64,000 bases of DNA. Source: an uncultured Clostridia bacterium. Lineage in GTDB: Bacteria > Bacillota > Clostridia > Christensenellales > Aristaeellaceae. Under the pieces are notes generated by a model. That model was not told the origin of the DNA. It ran no database searches and saw only the letters and a program-made list of their open reading frames with translations. Positions within the stretch are counted from its first letter, which is position 1; each line of letters opens with the position of its first letter. The translations under genes were made by a program, and so were the position numbers. Positions 60,222 to 64,000 of the stretch are shown one piece after another. The stretch covers positions 44,233 through 108,232 of the forward strand of contig CAMVEB010000010.1 of NCBI GenBank assembly GCA_947166385.1. Direction: 5' to 3'.

Positions 60222-61292
60222 TTGGACATTGTTACAATTCTCGTTTTGTTTATTGTCGGCTGCTTTGTTTTAATGTGTGTTGTGGGATACAGGCAACACA
60301 AATATGGAACTGGCGGTAAAGTGAAAATGCAGTTGAAGGACGATGATACCGGAAGAGTAACCCGCAGCGGGATTGGCCACTCTTATGGAAGTGCTGCAGT
60401 GGATTTGTGTTCAAAACTGTACTACAGTGCACCCACAACGAAGATTAGTGGAATTCAGGATCGAATTGATTCGATAAACAAGGTTATCAATGAGTACCAG
60501 GGAAGAATGAAGGAAGCTGATCTGCGAACATGTGAATCTTATCGGATCCGTCTTGTCAGCAAAATTAATGATTTGAAGCGACAGGAAGAAGAACGAAAAA
60601 GAACTGCTGAAGCTGAACGACAGAAAAAACTGCAAGAGCAAAGAGAACAAAACAAAAGAATTGCTGCTGAAAGAAAACAGAAGGAGAAGGAAAAAGAACA
60701 GGCTCGGGTTGAAAAAGAAAAACAAATGTCCGAACAAAAACGGTACATTGCAGCTCAACGTAGGCTGATGACAGATTCGCTTAGATATGATGTAATGCAC
60801 AGAGATGGATTTCGGTGTGTTCTGTGTGGTTCTTCCCCAAAGAATGATCCCAATATAGTATTACATGTAGATCATATTCTTCCGTTGGCGAAGGGTGGCA
60901 AGACGGAAATGTCCAATTTGCGTACTCTTTGTGAAAGATGTAATTTGGGGAAACGTGATAAGCTTGAAAGCGGAACGACTGTTTCGCCGGATCAATTTGT
61001 CGAATTGGTTAAGAAAAGTGAATCGGCTACCAATGCGAAAGCCTCTTCTGCAGACGACTCAAAAAAGCTTAATTCTGTGTCTCATATGGCTGATGTTTTG
61101 GAACTTCTGAAACAGGAAGGTGTTTCTTTTATTGACAAACGGGCTGCTGGAGGCGCTCTGTGGGTAATCGGTGGCCACGAGTTGGATGATATGATGGCTC
61201 ATATTAAACGAAAAGGTTTAGCTTTTGTGTTCAGCGAAAAGGGTGGAAAAGCAACAAAGGGACAATCAGCATGGTGGTATAAAGCAGATTGA
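60222..61292 (+). CDS. Membrane-anchored coiled-coil HNH endonuclease
   Basis: 356 residues. One N-terminal membrane helix (VTILVLFIVGCFVLMCVVGY) is followed by a long Glu/Lys/Gln-rich coiled coil (about 100-185). The HNH nuclease comes next: RDGFRCVLCGSS, VLHVDHILPLAKGGKTEMSNLRTLCERCNLGKRD, with both zinc CxxC pairs intact. A last domain (about 285-356) has MADVLELLKQEGVSFIDKRAAGGALWVIGG and ends GQSAWWYKAD. Start is TTG with AGGTG upstream. Membrane tethering would place the nuclease where phage or plasmid DNA enters; this role is inferred. The 113 bp before it show no clear promoter. Confidence 0.88.
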   Translation: MDIVTILVLFIVGCFVLMCVVGYRQHKYGTGGKVKMQLKDDDTGRVTRSGIGHSYGSAAVDLCSKLYYSAPTTKISGIQDRIDSINKVINEYQGRMKEADLRTCESYRIRLVSKINDLKRQEEERKRTAEAERQKKLQEQREQNKRIAAERKQKEKEKEQARVEKEKQMSEQKRYIAAQRRLMTDSLRYDVMHRDGFRCVLCGSSPKNDPNIVLHVDHILPLAKGGKTEMSNLRTLCERCNLGKRDKLESGTTVSPDQFVELVKKSESATNAKASSADDSKKLNSVSHMADVLELLKQEGVSFIDKRAAGGALWVIGGHELDDMMAHIKRKGLAFVFSEKGGKATKGQSAWWYKAD

Positions 61293-61322
61293 AGTGCTAC
61301 TTAGTCAGGAAGGATGGAGGCA

Positions 61323-62066
61323 ATGAAAAAGCCACTCATTTCGCAATTCTCTGGTAGAATTAAAAAAATGCGGATTATCAGCGGATTTGCATGTTACGGT
61401 GGCCGACTTCTTGCTTACGATGAAACCGAACAAAGGATCACGATCAATGATCGTGGACAAGTATGGCTTACTCGGTATGACAGAGCTCCGAATCCATTTT
61501 ATCCTGATCAAATGTATTCAAAGCAATATTTTCGGTTGTCTCCAGAATCGACAAATCGGATTATAGATGCAGGGACAGAATTCTTCTGTCAGTATAAATA
61601 CCAGAGTATGCGTGATTCTCAAAAATGGTGTGCATATTTGGAAAATACTGAAGGGAAGCTTTTTTATACAGAAGGCACAAGAACATATGAATATCCTCTG
61701 GATACTCGCAATTTGACAGATGCAATTCGGGAAGAATTAGGCATTCAGGATCTGCTGTTGGTCGGTAATGATACATGGGATGAAGAAAATTGGGAGGATC
61801 CAGTACCTTGCTGGTATGAGTCGGCTTCGTTCGAGGAAGTATTCCAACAGGCAGAGATCGGATTGGATTCGGATCATGATCGTCGGGTAGAATTATTGAG
61901 AGCACTTGAATACCATTATTGGGATTATGAAGGTCCAGATGTTGAGAAGATTAAACGAATCCAGCGCTTGATGCACAGGTATGTTTTGACATTGGAATCG
62001 GAAAGGGCAGTAAAAGAAGATAAAAACAGCTTTACTTGGGAAGAATTGGCGGAGGACGAAGAATAA
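61323..62066 (+). CDS. Unknown protein at the end of the defence island
   Basis: About 247 residues. No signal peptide; aromatic-rich with CYGGRLLAYDETEQRITINDRGQVWLTRY at the start and a helical acidic end. No motif recognised. GGAGG lies 3 nt before the ATG at 61323, while the track start (61314) has AGGAAGG directly abutting it, so either may be used. It follows the HNH gene by about 30 bp and may be part of the same unit. No T-run terminator is seen after it. Confidence 0.65.
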   Translation: MKKPLISQFSGRIKKMRIISGFACYGGRLLAYDETEQRITINDRGQVWLTRYDRAPNPFYPDQMYSKQYFRLSPESTNRIIDAGTEFFCQYKYQSMRDSQKWCAYLENTEGKLFYTEGTRTYEYPLDTRNLTDAIREELGIQDLLLVGNDTWDEENWEDPVPCWYESASFEEVFQQAEIGLDSDHDRRVELLRALEYHYWDYEGPDVEKIKRIQRLMHRYVLTLESERAVKEDKNSFTWEELAEDEE

Positions 62067-62138
62067 TATGTATTAGTCTTATAAGGAAATTCGTTGTGGC
62101 GATGAGAGTATTTATGATCATAGCCTTTAATCTGTCTC

Positions 62139-62156
62139 CAGGCGAATCAACGCCTG
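62139..62156. other. Hairpin without T-run after the defence island
   Basis: CAGGCG-AATCAA-CGCCTG is a perfect 6 bp hairpin between the last island gene and the HU promoter. With no T-run it is not a typical intrinsic terminator; it could be a protein site or RNA end-stabiliser. Confidence 0.35.
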
Positions 62157-62161
62157 AAATG

Positions 62162-62190
62162 TTGCCATGATATGGATAACATGCTATAAT
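62162..62190 (+). promoter_or_regulatory. Promoter of the HU gene
   Basis: TTGCCA and TATAAT are separated by exactly 17 bp, 43 bp before the HU start codon. It is among the best sigma-A-type promoters of the window, as expected for an abundant nucleoid protein. Confidence 0.8.
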
Positions 62191-62232
62191 CCCTTGAATC
62201 ATAAGCTCTGGAGGGCAGAAAGGACGGTATCT

Positions 62233-62505
62233 ATGAATAAGGGAGAACTGATCAATGTTGTGGCCGCGAATGGTCTGACCAAGAAGGATGCTGAAACTGC
62301 TATCAATGCCGTTTTTGGCGCTATCGGAGATGCTCTGGCAAAGGGCGAAGCTGTTCAGTTGATTGGCTTTGGTACCTTTGGCGTGAAAGATCGCGGCGCT
62401 CGTGAAGGCCGTAATCCGCGGACTGGCGAAGTCGTGAAGATCAAGGCCTCTAAGGTCCCCACCTTTAAAGCGGGCAAAGCACTTAAAGATAAAGTCGCCA
62501 AATAA
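62233..62505 (+). CDS. HU-family nucleoid protein
   Basis: 90 residues ([28 protein letters not shown]...). The HU/IHF core is complete, including [26 protein letters not shown] with the beta-arm and its tip Pro. Length is normal for HU. HU bends and compacts DNA. The track start is 22 codons too early; the ATG at 62233 is preceded by GGACGG. It shares a transcript with the histone H1-like gene. Confidence 0.95.
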   Translation: MNKGELINVVAANGLTKKDAETAINAVFGAIGDALAKGEAVQLIGFGTFGVKDRGAREGRNPRTGEVVKIKASKVPTFKAGKALKDKVAK

Positions 62506-62526
62506 CAGACAAGGAAGGTAAAAATT

Positions 62527-62886
62527 ATGGCTACGAAGAAAAAGGTTGCTGAGGAAATCAAGGAAGAAGTTAAGACTGTAGAGACCAAGGCTAAAAAAGC
62601 TGCCACAGCTGTTAAAAAGGCTCCGGCCAAGGCAAAGACCGCTGTAAAAGCAGAGGCCGCCAAAGTGGAAAAGAAGGTTGCTGAAAAGAAAACCGCTGCC
62701 AAGAAAGCGCCTGCCGCTAAGAAAGCACTGAATGTTGTGATCCAGAGCAAGATGGGTGGATCAATCACGCCTGCAGAGGTTGCCGCAAAGGTTCCGAAGG
62801 ATGCTGTGAACGCCTATGTGAAGGTTGAGGAGAACAAGATCTACTGGACATCTGATAAAGATGCCGGTAGCGTCGATATCTGGTAA
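62527..62886 (+). CDS. DUF6465-type protein with histone H1-like N-terminal tail
   Basis: 119 residues. The first 70 are Lys/Ala/Pro repeats (KKAATAVKKAPAKAKTAVKAE) like eukaryotic H1 and bacterial AlgP/HctB-like tails. The rest is a compact domain (LNVVIQSKMGGSITPAEVAAKVPKDAVNAYVKVEENKIYW), which I place in the DUF6465 family of Clostridia. It lies 22 bp after the HU gene, so DNA binding is likely. AAGGAAGG precedes the ATG. Confidence 0.82.
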   Translation: MATKKKVAEEIKEEVKTVETKAKKAATAVKKAPAKAKTAVKAEAAKVEKKVAEKKTAAKKAPAAKKALNVVIQSKMGGSITPAEVAAKVPKDAVNAYVKVEENKIYWTSDKDAGSVDIW

Positions 62887-62901
62887 GCATAAATCGCAGA
62901 A

Positions 62902-63093
62902 TTATACAGAGAATTGAAAAACTCCTATGCCGTAGTCCTCGTGACGGTCATAGGAGTTTTTCTTGCGGTTATAAAGCTTCTTGCTTTCAACGGTTTTCGT
63001 AACCGGGCTGAATTCCCAGGTGACGCGCCGCTGACGGTTGAGTTCCTTCTGAGCTTTCTTGCTCAGCTTCCCCTTGGGAATAAACCTGGCCAT
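62902..63093 (-). CDS. Small basic protein, candidate ArfA/BrfA-like ribosome-rescue factor
   Basis: 63 residues from MARFIPKGKLSKKAQKELNRQRR. The family is common in Clostridia and has a basic KKLYNRKK segment before a short acidic end. AGGGAGC lies 8 nt before the ATG at 63093; the track start is 14 codons earlier. The last 20 codons form the stem and loop of a strong terminator, with its T-run encoding Val-Phe four codons before the stop. Transcripts would then lack a stop codon, as in arfA and brfA, whose product is made only when tmRNA fails. This function is inferred from layout and charge. Confidence 0.65.
   Translation of the reverse strand: MARFIPKGKLSKKAQKELNRQRRVTWEFSPVTKTVESKKLYNRKKNSYDRHEDYGIGVFQFSV
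62917..62961. terminator. Bidirectional terminator inside the 3' end of the small basic gene
   Basis: AAAAACTCCTATG and CATAGGAGTTTTT form a perfect 13 bp stem, with an inner 4 bp CCGT/ACGG stem on the minus strand. Each strand ends with five Ts. On the plus strand it ends the HU/DUF6465 transcript; on the minus strand it lies before the stop codon (62902-62904). Confidence 0.9.
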
Positions 63094-63398
63094 GATCATC
63101 AGCTCCCTTCGCATGGCGTGGATGTATTGTATCATAGGCGGAAGAGGGCAGCAAGTGCGGTTGTATTTCGGCTGTTGGAACTGGCTGTTTTTTATTTGCC
63201 GAAATCCAGCAACTTCTCGGAAACATTGGCAAATGAATCATACAGAAATACTCTGAAGACCTTACAAGAATTCAACTGTTCTGTAGGTCTACCGCTTTTT
63301 TTGGAATCTTTCGAGCGGCTCTTCGGAAACCCTGTTGGAAAATCGTCATTTTCTTAGGAGAAATTCCATCAGATCTTTGCAAATCGAAAATGAAAAAG

Positions 63399-63445
63399 GA
63401 CCAGACCGTCACCCGATTTTTGTGAATCAGATGTACAATCTGGTC
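63399..63445 (-). terminator. Likely terminator after tRNA-Arg
   Basis: On the minus strand GACCAGA and TCTGGTC pair around a 33 nt loop, followed by CTTTTTC. It starts 8 bases after the encoded CCA. The rest of the gap 63094-63452 shows no gene or clear signal. Confidence 0.55.
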
Positions 63446-63452
63446 AAGCCAT

Positions 63453-63529
63453 TGGCACACCCGGCGGGATTCGAACCCACGGCCTGCCGCTTAGGAGGCG
63501 GCCGCTCTATCCTACTGAGCTACGGGTGC
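63453..63529 (-). tRNA. tRNA-Arg (anticodon CCT)
   Basis: On the minus strand GCACCCG begins the acceptor stem, TAGCTCAGTAGGATAGAGC is the D arm, CCGC-CTCCTAA-GCGG gives anticodon CCT, and GTTCGAATC is the T loop. CGGGTGT closes the acceptor and CCA is encoded. Position 1-72 is a G-T wobble. The 41 bases from the anticodon loop to the 5' end (63490-63530) are repeated exactly at 63726-63766. Confidence 0.95.
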
Positions 63530-63725
63530 ATGCCTTGATTTACAAGGTTTCCAGCGTTTTGAGCTAGGCGCTCTTGCAAACATTTTGGGACCTGTGTTTG
63601 CAGGTTGTCCGCACTGGATCGAACAAGTTCCGGAGCCTTTCCGAACGTGCCTTTGCAAATTCGGTGGTTTTCCCTGTCGCCTGACAATTTTCATTTTCCA
63701 TCAAAGGGCTTTTGACGGTCAACAT

Positions 63726-63766
63726 CTTAGGAGGCGGCCGCTCTATCCTACTGAGCTACGGGTGCA
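63726..63766. repeat. 41 bp perfect copy of the 5' half of tRNA-Arg
   Basis: The sequence equals 63490-63530 base for base: from the anticodon loop through the D arm and acceptor 5' strand plus one base. Both flanks differ at once. The 195 bp between the two copies hold no gene. Such a duplication that starts at the anticodon loop is what tRNA-targeting integration or imprecise excision leaves. Other sequence from 63531 to 63915 shows no gene. Confidence 0.85.
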
Positions 63767-63870
63767 GGTATTTAACGGAGGGAATTATCCTGGGTTTTAC
63801 ATGTTTTGTCAATTCGTTAATAATCAGATGGAAAAGACAGAAAAGATTTTGGCGCATTTAAATTAAACTT

Positions 63871-63904
63871 GAAAAGGAGGGACTGTTTTTATGATAGTCC
63901 CTCC
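63871..63904 (-). terminator. Rho-independent terminator of the gene at the window end
   Basis: GGAGGGACT and AGTCCCTCC form a perfect 9 bp stem with an 11 nt loop; on the minus strand TTTTC follows. It lies 11 bp beyond the stop of the partial minus-strand ORF. Confidence 0.75.
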
Positions 63905-63915
63905 TCTGTCTGCAT

Positions 63916-64000
63916 TTATGTTTTATTGCCAGGGTGCATAACAATGAACCATAATAAGCCTCCTGCTGTCTTCACAGTCCTGCGATATCGTGGCGAATCA
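63916..64000 (-). CDS. C-terminal end of an unknown minus-strand gene
   Basis: On the minus strand a frame entering from beyond the window reads DSPRYRRTVKTAGGLLWFIVMHPGNKT and stops at 63916. A good terminator follows directly, which supports it being a gene end. Too short to name a product. Confidence 0.4.
   Translation of the reverse strand, partial: DSPRYRRTVKTAGGLLWFIVMHPGNKT

Noticed and set aside
63531-63866. ORFs of 93 and 60 codons around the half-tRNA repeat
   Set aside because: No ribosome sites; one ORF runs through the repeated tRNA half and neither resembles a protein.

Overview
The window looks like a chromosome segment from a Clostridia-type Bacillota (Firmicutes). The signs are moderate GC, strong AGGAGG ribosome binding sites with ATG/GTG/TTG starts, AddAB rather than RecBCD, a class B sortase, and HU and DUF6465-type small proteins typical of gut or rumen Clostridia. 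No 16S or species marker is present, so I do not name a species.

Region 1 (1-20.1 kb, mostly minus strand) is part of an integrative conjugative element (ICE) or large conjugative replicon. Reading down the minus strand from about 20 kb there are: a small orphan gene with its own terminator; a sigma-like regulator whose ribosome binding site lies in a hairpin; a replication module (zinc-ribbon protein, SSB-like protein, DnaD/lambda-O-like initiator with four internal 21-22 bp iterons, primase-helicase, small proteins, DUF1492-like regulator); a plus-strand two-gene insert (HD hydrolase and stand-alone HSDR_N nuclease); parA-parB with a 29 bp palindrome inside parB; a class B sortase; three large secreted CnaB/SpaA-type surface proteins, one with a likely Cys-Gln thioester head; a small secreted protein; PcfB; and a VirD4-type coupling protein cut by the window start. 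No integrase or relaxase is visible, so the ends are not defined.

Region 2 (20.2-29.0 kb, plus strand) begins with an ImmR-like repressor and an ImmA-like metallopeptidase carrying an unusual zinc-ribbon tail. Two GGTAA...TTACC palindromes and a half-site in the promoter spacer are candidate operators. Twelve tightly packed, often overlapping genes follow: HipA-like, patatin, two metallophosphoesterases, RNA cyclic phosphodiesterase, YaiI-like, HD, DUF503, Nudix, DUF434 and two unknowns. They end at a terminator shared with the converging addB.

Region 3 (29.1-37.9 kb, minus strand) is addA-addB, split by an IS110-family element. The addA reading frame now runs into a 123 bp nested inverted repeat that supplies a foreign C-terminal tail.

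Region 4 (37.9-62.1 kb, plus strand) is a defence island. Two small genes and a terminator precede a ribbon-helix-helix regulator whose promoter spacer holds a 10-bp-phased direct repeat. A type 1-like BREX operon follows: brxA, brxB, brxC, pglX, pglZ, a second pglX broken by one in-frame amber codon, an SF2 helicase and brxL. Behind it, partly with ATGA-type overlap, lie a DNase I-like EEP nuclease, an unknown protein, a nucleoside-deoxyribosyltransferase-like protein, a membrane-anchored coiled-coil HNH nuclease and an unknown protein.

Region 5 (62.1-64 kb) holds HU and a DUF6465-type protein, then a converging small basic protein whose last codons lie in a strong bidirectional terminator. 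This arrangement resembles ArfA/BrfA ribosome-rescue genes made from non-stop mRNA. Then come tRNA-Arg(CCT), a 41 bp perfect copy of its 5' half 236 bp away, and the end of one more minus-strand gene. All functional calls come from reading the sequence without database searches.
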